This document shows, in pieces, positions 1 through 8,023 of a stretch of DNA of 58,190 bases (positions are counted from its first letter, which is position 1; each line of letters opens with the position of its first letter). Made by a program: the position numbers and the translations under genes. This DNA comes from an uncultured Lachnospiraceae bacterium (lineage in GTDB: Bacteria; Bacillota; Clostridia; Lachnospirales; Lachnospiraceae): the NCBI GenBank assembly GCA_910577785.1, contig CAJTNT010000019.1:18252-76441 (forward strand), given 5' to 3'. The notes beneath the pieces are model-generated. The model was not told where the DNA came from. It did not search any database and worked only from the letters and a program-made list of their open reading frames with translations.

Positions 1-132
1 TCAAAAGGGCTGCAGACCGCCCATAAATATCCCTCTCACAAGGGCTTAAGACAGATCTCAAAAGGGCTGCAGACCGCCCATAAATATCCCTCTCACAAGG
101 GCTTAAGACAGACGTATAAATATCCCTCTCAC
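1..132. repeat. 57-bp tandem repeat, two copies plus partial third
   Basis: Bases 1-57 and 58-114 are the same 57-bp unit (starting TCAAAAGGGCTGCAGACCGC), differing only at the last bases. A third partial copy (ATAAATATCCCTCTCAC) follows at 116-132. The array may continue to the left of the window. It lies downstream of the 3' end of the lipoprotein gene at 245-1534. No gene is visible in 1-244. Function unknown. Confidence 0.9.
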
Positions 133-244
133 TCCTGACTCCTGCATCATTTCCTCGCAGAATACACCTTTTCTACGCTCACTCCGCCCAAAGAAGCCTT
201 TGGCACAACATAGTGATTCACGAAATAATGGCTGCTCCTTGTAT

Positions 245-1534
245 CTACTCTTCTACAGAATCATCCCCAGCGGCGCCTTCTGTTTCCTCTCCTTCGCCAT
301 CAGCATCCCCTGCCGCCTGTTTCTCTCCTGCAGCGCTCTCTGCTTCCGCATCCTTATTGGCGTTCTTGTCATACGTAATATCTGCGCTCTCTGTCAGCAT
401 TTCCAGAGTCTTAGTCGTCAGGTAAGCATTTTTTACATAGTCTTCCCCATACTGCTCAATCAGGGCGTCCTCGCTCTCATAGCCATAATCGGAGACAATG
501 CCCTCCTTATATGTGGCATACCCCTCTTCGTCCACGTCAATCTTTTCTTTCTTGGCAATGGCTTCGAGGATTAACTGGTTATTGAGGCTTTCCTTCATAA
601 ACTCTTCCGCCTGCTGGTTAAACTCCTCTTCGGTAGAGCCAATGCTTTCCAGATACTCTTCCATCTCCATCCCATAATTGGCCTTCAGCCCTGACTTATA
701 CTGTTCTATATACTCCGTCACCTTGCTCTCCAAAAGCCCGTCCGGCAGCCCTTTGATGGTACACACTTCCGCCAGCTTGTCAAAAATCGCATCCTGAATA
801 TCGGTCGCCTTTGTGGACTCATTGCTGGCCTCCAGCTGGGTGCGGATGCCTGCCTCCAGTTCCTCCATGTTGTTGTAGCCCTGGGCGGCAAAATTCTTCG
901 TGATATATTCATCTGTTATTTTGTCATAGGTCATTTCTATTTTTTGGACAATCTTATTAATCGTCACATTGAATACCACAGCCTGTCCAGCCAGCTCCTT
1001 ATTCCCATAAGTATCCGGGAAAGTCAGATCTAGCTTCACCTTCTCCCCTACCTTCTTGCCGACTAAGCCTTCCTCAAAGCCCGGAATAAAGCTGCCTGAG
1101 CCAATCTCCAGATATGCGCCCTGGGCAGTCCCGCCATCAAAGGCCACCCCATCCTTGATGCCTTCGTAATCAATATTGACCGTATCGCCATCCTCTACCG
1201 TATCCTTGTCCAAATCCTCATAATCCGGATAATTATAGAGCATGGACTCAATATTGGACTTGACGTCATCGTCTGTCACCTCATAGGCGCCAAGGGTGAT
1301 TTTGAGGTTTTTGTAATCCCCAAGCTCTACATAGTCGGACGCATCATACTCTATGGCCTGCGCCTGGGCAGAAGATCCCTTTTCTTCCCCGTCGGCATCC
1401 TCTTCCGCCTGGGATTCCTCTGCTGCATCCCCTTTTGTATCTTCTGTCTGTGCATTGCCGCCTTTGTCGCCGCAGCCGCCCATCAAAGCCAATGTACAGG
1501 CCGCCGCCAAAAACCATACCGTTTTCTTTTTCAT
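245..1534 (-). CDS. Trigger-factor-like FKBP-type peptidyl-prolyl isomerase lipoprotein
   Basis: Probably an exported prolyl isomerase/chaperone tethered to the outer face of the membrane. The 429-residue product starts with a lipoprotein signal (basic MKKK, hydrophobic stretch, LMGGC with lipidated Cys21). An acidic low-complexity linker (about 25-60) follows, then an FKBP-like domain (about 110-205, with VNIDYEG and IPGFEEGLVGKKVGEKV) and a helical C-terminal domain like that of trigger factor. An acidic tail ends VEE. It lacks the ribosome-binding N-terminal domain of true trigger factor, which is encoded separately at 35397-36683. Family knowledge: such secreted trigger-factor relatives occur in Clostridia. 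It stands alone, transcribed away from the HxlR gene. The folding role is inferred. Confidence 0.85.
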   Translation of the reverse strand: MKKKTVWFLAAACTLALMGGCGDKGGNAQTEDTKGDAAEESQAEEDADGEEKGSSAQAQAIEYDASDYVELGDYKNLKITLGAYEVTDDDVKSNIESMLYNYPDYEDLDKDTVEDGDTVNIDYEGIKDGVAFDGGTAQGAYLEIGSGSFIPGFEEGLVGKKVGEKVKLDLTFPDTYGNKELAGQAVVFNVTINKIVQKIEMTYDKITDEYITKNFAAQGYNNMEELEAGIRTQLEASNESTKATDIQDAIFDKLAEVCTIKGLPDGLLESKVTEYIEQYKSGLKANYGMEMEEYLESIGSTEEEFNQQAEEFMKESLNNQLILEAIAKKEKIDVDEEGYATYKEGIVSDYGYESEDALIEQYGEDYVKNAYLTTKTLEMLTESADITYDKNANKDAEAESAAGEKQAAGDADGEGEETEGAAGDDSVEE

Positions 1535-1713
1535 TGATTTTTACCTTTCTTTCTAAAAAATGTGTGTCACTATCCTGCATCTTTTGCATACCTCCCTATA
1601 TGCGGGAGTATGAAATAGCTGCCTTAATCTAATAAGAATATCACATTTTTTCAGAAATGGAAAGGTTTCCGGCGATAAAACACAAATTAATCACAATTCC
1701 TGAGAAATCCCCC

Positions 1714-2181
1714 CTATGTTACCCGATTCTTTTTCTTGCCGCGCTCAATCTCAACTTCCGGACGGAACCCATTTGATTTCATAATGTCCCACAGCGCATC
1801 CAGGTATTTTTCCGATTTATGTACCACAAAGGCATCCGTATCAATGGGGATGCCCCGCTCGTGCATCTGCCGGATGCTCCAGATATACAGCGTATCCAGC
1901 ACGGGCAGCAGCTGTTCCCCTGATTTGGTCAGTACATATTTTACTTCCAGAGGAAATTGGTTCCCATCTACAATGCGCTGTATAATGCCGTCGTCGCACA
2001 GCTCCTTGAGCTGCTGGCTAAGAACCTTCTCTGTAATCGGCAGCACCTTCCGCGTATAGTTGAACTTCAGCCTGCCAAAGGTATAGACCTCATGCAATAT
2101 TACCATTTTCCATTTTCCGCTAATGCAATGCAGGGCATAATGATACGGGTTTGTGGGTTTGTCAAAGCATTCTCTCGCCAT
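1714..2181 (-). CDS. HxlR-family winged-helix transcriptional regulator
   Basis: A 155-residue DNA-binding protein of the HxlR (YodB/HypR) type. It has the typical opening with HCISGKWKMVILHEV, a helix region with LPITEKVLSQQLKELCDDGII and a wing with YVLTKSGEQLLPVLDTLYIW. A Cys at residue 5 sits where redox- or electrophile-sensing members often carry one; whether it senses anything is not known. The start is set by a GGAGG site 9 bases upstream of the ATG. The gene is divergent from the catabolic operon starting at 2597, and a palindrome lies between them, so it probably controls that operon. Confidence 0.87.
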   Translation of the reverse strand: MARECFDKPTNPYHYALHCISGKWKMVILHEVYTFGRLKFNYTRKVLPITEKVLSQQLKELCDDGIIQRIVDGNQFPLEVKYVLTKSGEQLLPVLDTLYIWSIRQMHERGIPIDTDAFVVHKSEKYLDALWDIMKSNGFRPEVEIERGKKKNRVT

Positions 2182-2460
2182 ACTCTTAATACCTCCATTT
2201 GTTGTTCACTTCATCTCGTTTTTTTATTCTAACATAATATTTGCCGCAGAAATTCAGAAATATAAATTTCAGAAATTTATACAAAATTTCATGTCAAATT
2301 TTGTCTATTATTTTTAAATCAGCCTCAGAACTTCCCATTTTTTGTGTATTTTTCATAGTTTTTTCGTTATATTTTTGTCAATATTTTAAGATACCAAATG
2401 GATATTACCCTTCCGTTTTCCTCCTAAATTACCAAAAAGTGCATTCTTGCGGAAGTTTTT

Positions 2461-2482
2461 GGTATAGTTTATAACTATAACC
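2461..2482. promoter_or_regulatory. Palindromic operator candidate in the HxlR/catabolic operon intergenic region
   Basis: Within the AT-rich 415-bp gap 2182-2596, TATAGTT-TAT-AACTATA (2463-2479) is a perfect 7-bp inverted repeat with a 3-base centre. HxlR-family proteins such as YodB bind similar AT-rich palindromes. A second element nearer the first gene (2561-2580) has TTAACTTAA twice, 11 bp apart, and contains the palindrome TTAACGTTAA. No gene is visible in the gap and the -35/-10 boxes are not clear. The assignment to HxlR is inferred from position. Confidence 0.5.
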
Positions 2483-2596
2483 AGCACAAGCCAATGTGTA
2501 ACTGTAAAATATCCCACAAAGCAATAGAAAGCAACACAAAAGTAATTATAAGTAATTACATTAACTTAACGTTAACTTAAGGAAAGGAGCACGGCT

Positions 2597-2947
2597 ATGA
2601 TTAAAAGGACTTATGAAGAACTGGAGCCATATTTCCCACCAGGACATTTTGGCGTAACCTGCAAGCGTTACCATGGCAAGGACGAAACTGGAGCAAGCAA
2701 GTTCTGGATTGGCGTTTCTGAGTTTGAGCCGGACGGCGGCGCAGACTGGGCATATGGGGACAACCCACTGGAAAAGGTTTATTACGTCCTCGAAGGCGAA
2801 ATGACCGTTACCGACAAAGACGGCAACAAATATGTCATCCATGCCAACGAGAGCATCAGCTTCCCGCCAAACGAGGGGCGCGGCCTGAAAAATGAGAGCG
2901 GCAAACCGGCCAAGATGCTGGTAATCATCAATTATCCGGAAGCTTAA
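2597..2947 (+). CDS. Cupin-domain protein, first gene of the catabolic operon
   Basis: A 116-residue small cupin. The core reads PLEKVYYVLEGEMTV followed by HANESISFPPNEGRGLKN, matching cupin motif 1 and motif 2 spacing, though the metal-binding His set is reduced. It has no signal peptide, so is cytoplasmic. GGAAAGGAGC lies upstream of the ATG, and the next reading frame (SDR remnant) starts 16 bases after its stop with its own AAAGGAGGAG site, so this is the head of an operon. The reading frame is intact although the downstream genes are broken. Substrate unknown; small cupins in such operons may be isomerases, decarboxylases or accessory proteins. Confidence 0.8.
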   Translation: MIKRTYEELEPYFPPGHFGVTCKRYHGKDETGASKFWIGVSEFEPDGGADWAYGDNPLEKVYYVLEGEMTVTDKDGNKYVIHANESISFPPNEGRGLKNESGKPAKMLVIINYPEA

Positions 2948-2963
2948 AAGGAGGAGCCTGATT

Positions 2964-3089
2964 ATGATTAACGTACAAAGGGAATTTGTAGAGAACCTGT
3001 TTTCCATCAAAGACAAAGTAGCGATTGTTACCGGGGCAACCGGGGCGCTGGGCGGGGCAATTGCCGTAGCCTACGCCATGAGCGCGTAG
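2964..3089 (+). pseudogene. N-terminal remnant of a short-chain dehydrogenase/reductase
   Basis: Starts well (ATG after AAAGGAGGAG) and encodes an SDR beginning, with FSIKDKVAIVTGATGALGGA containing the TGxxxGxG dinucleotide-binding motif. It runs into TAG after 41 codons, against about 250 in the family. Sequence just after the stop encodes the C-terminal part of a membrane transporter, so most of the SDR, and probably other DNA, was removed by a deletion whose joint lies near 3080-3090. It cannot be a working enzyme. Confidence 0.85.
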
Positions 3090-3520
3090 TTGGCTCCTGG
3101 CTGGTCGGCGTGATTGATGAAAAAGTGGGCACAAAAAAGACGATGGTGCTGTTCGGGATCTGGTATGCAATTGCACTGCTGCTCAACTTCACGGCAGTCG
3201 ACCATGTAACGCCTCTGGTGTATGCCTCCTTATTTATGATTGCCATGGGCATCGGCGGTTCCGCAAACTTCACAACCTCCCTGCCTACTTCTATCTTCGG
3301 CCGCCAGGGGTTTGACAAAGTAAATAGCGTTATCTTCCCCATTCAGGGTGCGATTACCGCCCTATGCTTTGCTGTAAACGGCGTAGTGCAGCTTCTGACC
3401 GGCGGCCAGATCCGCTTTGCTTACCTGGTATTCGCATGCGTGGCCATTGTCAATGTGCTGCTGGTACTGACCGTGGATGAGCATAAATACAACAAAGACT
3501 GGAAAATGGCACAGAAATAA
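3083..3520 (+). pseudogene. C-terminal remnant of a major facilitator superfamily transporter
   Basis: From about 3083 the +2-shifted frame reads VVGSWLVGVIDEKVGTKKT, the loop typical of the middle or late part of an MFS permease. About four hydrophobic segments follow, to a charged tail ending KYNKDWKMAQK. The nearest in-frame start is GTG at 3110, with no good ribosome binding site. About 140 residues remain of a usual 400-430. The N-terminal half was lost in the same deletion that truncated the SDR. GSANFTTSLPTSIFGRQGF recalls oxalate/formate-antiporter-type carriers; the substrate is unknown. Confidence 0.8.
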
Positions 3521-3596
3521 GGAAGGCTTCCTGTATGCTTTTCCAGCGGAATTTTTGTCAGATTACATACATCATATAGAAAGGATTACAATCACA

Positions 3597-3977
3597 ATGG
3601 CAAAGAAAACGATTATTACCGTGGCCACCACAGGCGCATGGCCAAAAAAAGAAAACAATCCCAACGTCCCCATGACCCCGCAGGAAATCGCAAATGACGT
3701 ATATGATTGCTGGCAGGCCGGGGCAGCGGTTGCCCACCTGCATATGCGTGATGACGAGGGGAACGGAACCATGTCCACAGAGAAGTTCCGGGAGACGGTA
3801 TCGCTTCTGCGCGGACAGCATCCAGACTGCGACATCGTGCTGAACCTGACGACCTCTGGCGACCTGAATGCAACTAACGAGACACGTCAGGCACACCTCA
3901 AAGAGCTGCGCCCGGAAATGGGCAGCTATGACTGCGGATCCATGAACTGGCTCAATTCCTCCCTATTCCTGAAATAA
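3597..3977 (+). pseudogene. Beta-keto acid cleavage enzyme (BKACE, DUF849), 5' part, interrupted by an IS
   Basis: The ATG follows an AGAAAGGA site. The product has the BKACE opening IITVATTGAWPKKENNPNVP, the HLHMRDDEGNGTMS metal-site region, and LNLTTSGD. The family are Zn-dependent enzymes that condense a beta-keto acid with acetyl-CoA to give acetoacetate and a new CoA ester. The gene is interrupted after codon 125 by the element at 3974-5779, and translation ends in the IS at TAA 3975-3977. Joining 3973 to 5784 restores an open frame of 280 codons plus stop, with LFLNPPKF across the joint: the normal family length. It is therefore a recent, clean disruption. Confidence 0.9.
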
Positions 3978-5779
3978 CTTCTCGGAATCTTCAGCCCTTA
4001 TTTCTTGGGACTTTCAGAACCTATTTTTCAAAAATCACCCACTTTTTTCTCAAAAACACTTGACAAACCAGTCAAAAAATGCGGCGCTTCGCGCCCTTGA
4101 TTAAAAAGTACATTTTTTGATTGGAGGCGATTTTTGATGTTACCTTGTAACCCCGGCGGTCATGCCGCCTTTCAGGATACTTTCGTATCCCAATTCCTTA
4201 AATTTTACCCTGATCCCTTTGTCCTTCCAAAAAGCACCTGGGATTATATCGTGCAGTTCTGGTATCTCGATCTTTCCCTGACGGATTCCATTATGAAGGA
4301 ATGTTACTCTGTTTTTGGCCCGGAACCCCGGCTCCCTTCCTGCATGCTGCGCTCCTATCTGCTTGCCTTGAAACTGAAAGTTACTTCCATCACTGTCTGG
4401 TGCCGCATGCTTAAGGAAACTCCCCTTTATGCCACCCTCAGCGGGTTCCCTTTTGGCGATACCCCAGGCGTTGGGACTTTTTATGGTTTCTTTTCCCGCA
4501 TCTGGCAGGATGACTCCAACAGCCTTTCCCCGAAAGACCGGTTCCCTAAAATGAAGAAAACCCCCAGGGGGAAGAAGAAAGGTGATAAGACTCCCTGCGA
4601 TTCTTCCAGCACTGCTTCAAAACTTCTTCCCCTGCTGGAACGCTGGCATTTAAAGCCTAGGAACCCCTTTTTCCTCATTTTCCGGCTTTATCAGCAGCAG
4701 TTCCTGGACCAATCCGTCCACAGGGGGCTGGTTAATCCTTGGCACCTGGCCCTTGCCGGTGACGGCACCCCTGTCCGTACTGCCGCACAGCAGCGCAAAA
4801 AGCGCATCTGCCATTGTAAGGAGAATGGCTGTTCTTCCTGTAACTGCAAACGCCATTATTCCCAGCCCGACTGTAACTGGGGATGGGACTCCCACCGGGA
4901 ATGTTATTTTTTCGGCTACCACCTCTATATGTATGTGGCTTCCGATTCCTTCAGCGGCCTCCCTGTGTTTCCGCTTTTAGAGCGGGCCTCCCGGCATGAC
5001 ATGCTTTCCTTCCTGCATTCCTTTTTCACCATGAAAGCGTATCTTCCGCAATTCCAGATTGAAAAGCTCCTCCTGGATTCTGCACACGACGCTTACGCTG
5101 TTTATGATTACTGCAGACGGGAAGATATCACACCGTTTATCGACCTCAACCCCGGACATACCGGGCATTTTACCTATAAGGACGATTTTACAATCGATGA
5201 CGATGGTGTCCCTGTCTGTAAAATGGGCTTACGTATGCATAAAGATGGGTATGAAGCTGCCAAGCACCGGGCAAAATACCGGTGCCCGAAATCAAACCGG
5301 AAACGCGGCTGCTTCTGTGAACAACCCTGTTCACCGGCGAAATATGGAAGGACCGTACACATCTTTACCGATGACAATCCGAGGCTATTTAACATACCGC
5401 CAAGGGACTCTAAAGCATGGGAAAAGGAATATGACAGAAGGACTTCCGTGGAACGCTCCAACAAGCGCGAGAAAGAGGACTATAAATTGGAAGACGGCAG
5501 GCACCGCTCGACGAAGATGTGGTACTGCCGCCTCTACGGCATCATGATGTTACAGCATCTTGATGCCTGGGAAATGCCATCTGCTGAGGCATTTCAAGAA
5601 TCATTATTAGGATTGACCACCTAATAATGATATATTAAGTGATTCCATAAGATTTTTCAAGGCATAGTACCCGCTATGTCCAATGTTTATGTCCATTTTT
5701 CTCTAATTTCTTTTCCTGCACGATATTCAGTTGTCAATCTTCGGCTGGAATCTCATTCATTGAGATTCCGAGAAGTTAT
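3974..5779 (+). mobile_element. Insertion sequence, 1806 bp, with 17-bp perfect terminal inverted repeats and 4-bp target duplication
   Basis: The ends are ATAACTTCTCGGAATCT at 3974-3990 and its exact reverse complement at 5763-5779. TGAA flanks both ends (3970-3973 and 5780-5783), a 4-bp target-site duplication. One transposase gene fills the element, in the same direction as the host operon. A short GC hairpin (GGCGCTTCGCGCC) lies between the left end and the transposase. Perfect ends and duplication point to a recent, possibly still mobile copy. The family was not determined; a DDE transposase with 4-bp duplication would suit several IS4/IS5-related groups. Confidence 0.93.
4137..5624 (+). 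CDS. DDE transposase of the IS at 3974-5779
   Basis: A 495-residue protein starting at ATG 4137, nine bases after a TTGGAGG site; an overlapping TTG lies one codon upstream. Candidate catalytic residues are the Asp in LALAGDGTPVRTA, the Asp in KLLLDSAHDAYAVYDYC, and the Glu in DRRTSVERSNKREKEDYKLE, a layout typical of DDE transposases with a C-terminal VERxN motif. A Cys/His-rich stretch (CHCKENGCSSCNCKRH) between the first two could bind metal. It appears intact. It catalyses transposition of the element that splits the BKACE gene. Confidence 0.9.
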   Translation: MLPCNPGGHAAFQDTFVSQFLKFYPDPFVLPKSTWDYIVQFWYLDLSLTDSIMKECYSVFGPEPRLPSCMLRSYLLALKLKVTSITVWCRMLKETPLYATLSGFPFGDTPGVGTFYGFFSRIWQDDSNSLSPKDRFPKMKKTPRGKKKGDKTPCDSSSTASKLLPLLERWHLKPRNPFFLIFRLYQQQFLDQSVHRGLVNPWHLALAGDGTPVRTAAQQRKKRICHCKENGCSSCNCKRHYSQPDCNWGWDSHRECYFFGYHLYMYVASDSFSGLPVFPLLERASRHDMLSFLHSFFTMKAYLPQFQIEKLLLDSAHDAYAVYDYCRREDITPFIDLNPGHTGHFTYKDDFTIDDDGVPVCKMGLRMHKDGYEAAKHRAKYRCPKSNRKRGCFCEQPCSPAKYGRTVHIFTDDNPRLFNIPPRDSKAWEKEYDRRTSVERSNKREKEDYKLEDGRHRSTKMWYCRLYGIMMLQHLDAWEMPSAEAFQESLLGLTT

Positions 5780-6249
5780 TGAATCCCCCCAAATTCCTGG
5801 AAGAGCTGGGCCGGAATATGCAGGAATGGAACGTGAAGCCTGAAATCGAAGTATTTGACCCAGGGATGATTGCCAACGCCGCTTATTATCTGAAGAAGGG
5901 CGTGCTGAAAGCGCCGCTCCATTTCCAGATGTGCATGGGCTGCGCAAACGGCATCCCGGGCTCCATGAAAAACCTGGTATTTATGAAAGAGACGATGGAC
6001 ACGCTGTGCCCAGGCTCCACCTGGAGCTGCTTTGGCGTAGGCCATTGCGCAATGGAAATGACCTATGGCGCAGTCGCTATGGGCGGCCATATCCGCGTGG
6101 GCATGGAAGACAATGTTATGTACGCCAAAGGCCAGCTGGCTGAAAGCAACCGGCAGCTGGTAGAACGCGCCGCACGGGTGATCCGCGAGTTTGGCAATGA
6201 GCCGGACACGCCAGCAGAAGCCCGCGAAATCCTGGGGCTTGGCCGATGA
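5780..6249 (+). pseudogene. Beta-keto acid cleavage enzyme (BKACE, DUF849), 3' part after the IS
   Basis: Continues the 3597 gene after the second TGAA copy. The fragment opens NPPKFLEELGRNMQEWNVKP and contains EIEVFDPGMI, the family's C-terminal catalytic region, and ends GLGR. It could be translated only from a TTG at the IS edge without a good ribosome binding site, so it is not expected to be functional. The last bases overlap the next gene (ATGA), showing that the intact operon used translational coupling here. Confidence 0.88.
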
Positions 6250-6437
6250 GCTGGGGGCCGTGTTTTATGTACTACCACTGCCAGGCGTGCGGCAAAAAAT
6301 TTAAATATGCCGCCGACATGATTCCTGTCTTCGGGGAAAAATTTGGAGCCTGTCCCTACTGCGGCGGGAACGGGGTCTTTGAGAAGGACGGCGCGCGCAC
6401 CCTGGATGACGCGGATTACCCAGAGGTAGAAGAATAG
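6246..6437 (+). CDS. Small zinc-ribbon protein in the BKACE operon
   Basis: A 63-residue product with two CxxC knuckles (Cys12/Cys15 in HCQACG and Cys36/Cys39 in CPYCGG), giving a four-Cys zinc ribbon, and an acidic tail. The ATG overlaps the BKACE stop codon (ATGA), so it was coupled to BKACE translation; a second ATG is at 6267. With BKACE split, coupling is probably lost. No function is known. Its position suggests a small accessory subunit or metal-handling protein for the pathway. Confidence 0.7.
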   Translation: MSWGPCFMYYHCQACGKKFKYAADMIPVFGEKFGACPYCGGNGVFEKDGARTLDDADYPEVEE

Positions 6438-6471
6438 CGCAGATTTGAATCGAGAAAGGATGGTTTTCCGT

Positions 6472-7380
6472 ATGAAAGAAATAAAAAATATACTGATCTG
6501 CGGCGCAGGCATGATGGGGAAAAATATTGCCTTTGTCATGGCCTCAAACCCAGCTTATCAGGTTGCATTATACGATATCTACCCAACGGATGTAGCGGCA
6601 GGCATCCGCACGAATACCAAGCAGCTCATTGACAAAGGCGTCCTCACCGAAGCGGAACTGGAAGAGCGCCTTTCCCGTATTTCCTTTACGGACAATATAG
6701 ATGACGCGCTGGTTTCTTCTGCAGACTTCGTGATTGAAGCAGTATTTGAGGATATGAAGATTAAGCAGGAAACCTTTGCAAAATTAGAAGCCCGCTGCAG
6801 CGCGGACACGATTTTCTGCACCAATTCATCTGTTATGAGCCCTTCCCAGATTTCCGAGAAGCTCCAGCGCCGGGAACGCTTCGTAGGCACCCATTTTTGG
6901 AACCCCGGGCATTTAATCCCATTAGTGGAAGTGGTAAAATCAGACGCTTCTTCCGATGAAGTAGCGGAAACAGTCATGGAAGTGCTGCGCTCTGCCGGCA
7001 AAAAACCGGTACTCTGCAAAAAGGACGTGCCTGGCTTCATCGCCAACCGTATGCAGCATGCCTTATGGCGCGAAGCCATCTCCATTGTAGAGAACGGGAT
7101 TGCCGATGCGGCTACCGTGGACGAGGCCGTGCGCTATTCCTTTGGGCTGCGCCTGCCTCAGCTTGGGCCTATGGAAAATGCAGATATGGTCGGCACAGAC
7201 CTAACTTATAATATCCATGACTATATCCTGCATGATCTGGAAGATTCCCATAAGCCTTCCAAGCTGCTGGCAGAACTGAAAGACGCTGGCAAAATTGGAT
7301 TTAAGACGGGGGAAGGATTCCAGGCCTGGACGCCAGAGCAGTGGAGGGCATGTAGACGCCACAATCTTAGGAGGGCTTGA
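6472..7380 (+). CDS. 3-hydroxyacyl-CoA dehydrogenase, extreme C-terminus replaced at a deletion joint
   Basis: NAD-dependent oxidation of a 3-hydroxyacyl-CoA or related hydroxy acid. The start is ATG 6472, 12 bases after GAAAGGA; a TTG at 6445 is less likely. Rossmann motif GAGMMG is at residues 11-16, TNSSVMSPS carries the catalytic Ser region, GTHFWNPGH the catalytic His, and KKDVPGFIANRMQHAL starts the helical C-terminal domain. The family sequence is recognisable to GFQAWTPEQ (about 7342). The last dozen residues come from out-of-frame CoA-transferase DNA. Both main domains are complete, so it may retain activity. Relatives next to BKACE include carnitine dehydrogenase, a possible but unproven substrate lead. 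Confidence 0.8.
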   Translation: MKEIKNILICGAGMMGKNIAFVMASNPAYQVALYDIYPTDVAAGIRTNTKQLIDKGVLTEAELEERLSRISFTDNIDDALVSSADFVIEAVFEDMKIKQETFAKLEARCSADTIFCTNSSVMSPSQISEKLQRRERFVGTHFWNPGHLIPLVEVVKSDASSDEVAETVMEVLRSAGKKPVLCKKDVPGFIANRMQHALWREAISIVENGIADAATVDEAVRYSFGLRLPQLGPMENADMVGTDLTYNIHDYILHDLEDSHKPSKLLAELKDAGKIGFKTGEGFQAWTPEQWRACRRHNLRRA

Positions 7381-7714
7381 GGTGGACGAGGAAGGCTCCC
7401 TCTCCAACTGGATTATCCCCGGCAAGAAAATGCCCGGCATGGGCGGCGCCATGGATCTCCTGGTTGGCGCAAAGAACGTGATTATCGCTATGGAACACAC
7501 TGCCAAGGGCGCACCGAAGATCCTTAAAAAATGCAGGCTGCCTTACACGGCTGTCAAATGCGTGGATAAGATAATTACGGAAATGGCTGTCATTGAGGTT
7601 ACGGAAGATGGGCTGCTGCTTACGGAGTATAACCCAGAATTTACCGTGGAGCAGATCCAGGAGGCGACGGAGGCGAAGCTAATCATTAGCGATGGGCTGA
7701 AGGCGATGTGCTAA
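7343..7714 (+). pseudogene. C-terminal remnant of a CoA-transferase beta subunit
   Basis: From about 7343 the frame reads GGHVDATILGGLEVDEEGSL, then IPGKKMPGMGGAMDLLVGAK and IIAMEHTAKGAPKI. These are the strongly conserved second half of acetoacetate/butyrate-type CoA-transferase subunit B. About 123 residues remain of roughly 215. There is no start codon with a ribosome binding site. The N-terminal half, and presumably the whole alpha subunit gene that normally precedes it, were removed by a deletion that fused this segment to the dehydrogenase gene. Confidence 0.87.
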
Positions 7715-7765
7715 GGAATGTAACATTCCACCGTATTGGAATATTGGGATGTTGAACTATTGGGG

Positions 7766-7806
7766 ATTCCCGTTATCGGCCATCTGGCTAATAACGGGAA
7801 TTTTTT
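7766..7806 (+). terminator. Rho-independent terminator of the BKACE operon
   Basis: ATTCCCGTTAT at 7766-7776 pairs with ATAACGGGAAT at 7791-7801 (perfect 11-bp stem, 14-base loop), followed directly by a T run. It lies 51 bases after the CoA-transferase stop and before pncB, marking the operon end. Confidence 0.88.
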
Positions 7807-7954
7807 GCCTTTCATCACTTTTTCTTCTGTACTGGCTGCAAGCCGGTCGAAATCACTCTGCCAATCTGCCATTGTCATGGGGATATGTCGCCTTCCGCAA
7901 AATCGCTCAAAAACATGGAAAATAATTCTTCTTTCAGAATTCACAAAAATTAGA

Positions 7955-7983
7955 TTGCAAAACTGCCAATATAATCGTAAAAT
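7955..7983 (+). promoter_or_regulatory. Candidate pncB promoter
   Basis: TTGCAA (7955-7960) and TAAAAT (7978-7983) are 17 bases apart, about 40 bases before the pncB start. The rest of the 309-bp gap 7715-8023 holds the operon terminator and no recognisable gene or riboswitch. Confidence 0.45.
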
Positions 7984-8023
7984 ATGGATAATCAACCTAA
8001 TCATTGCACAAAAGGAGCAGACA

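Noticed and set aside
1..132. CRISPR array
   Set aside because: The 57-bp units are directly adjacent without unique spacers, so this is a tandem repeat.
7715..8023. Riboswitch before pncB
   Set aside because: The gap contains a terminator belonging to the previous operon and a plain promoter; no known aptamer pattern was recognised.
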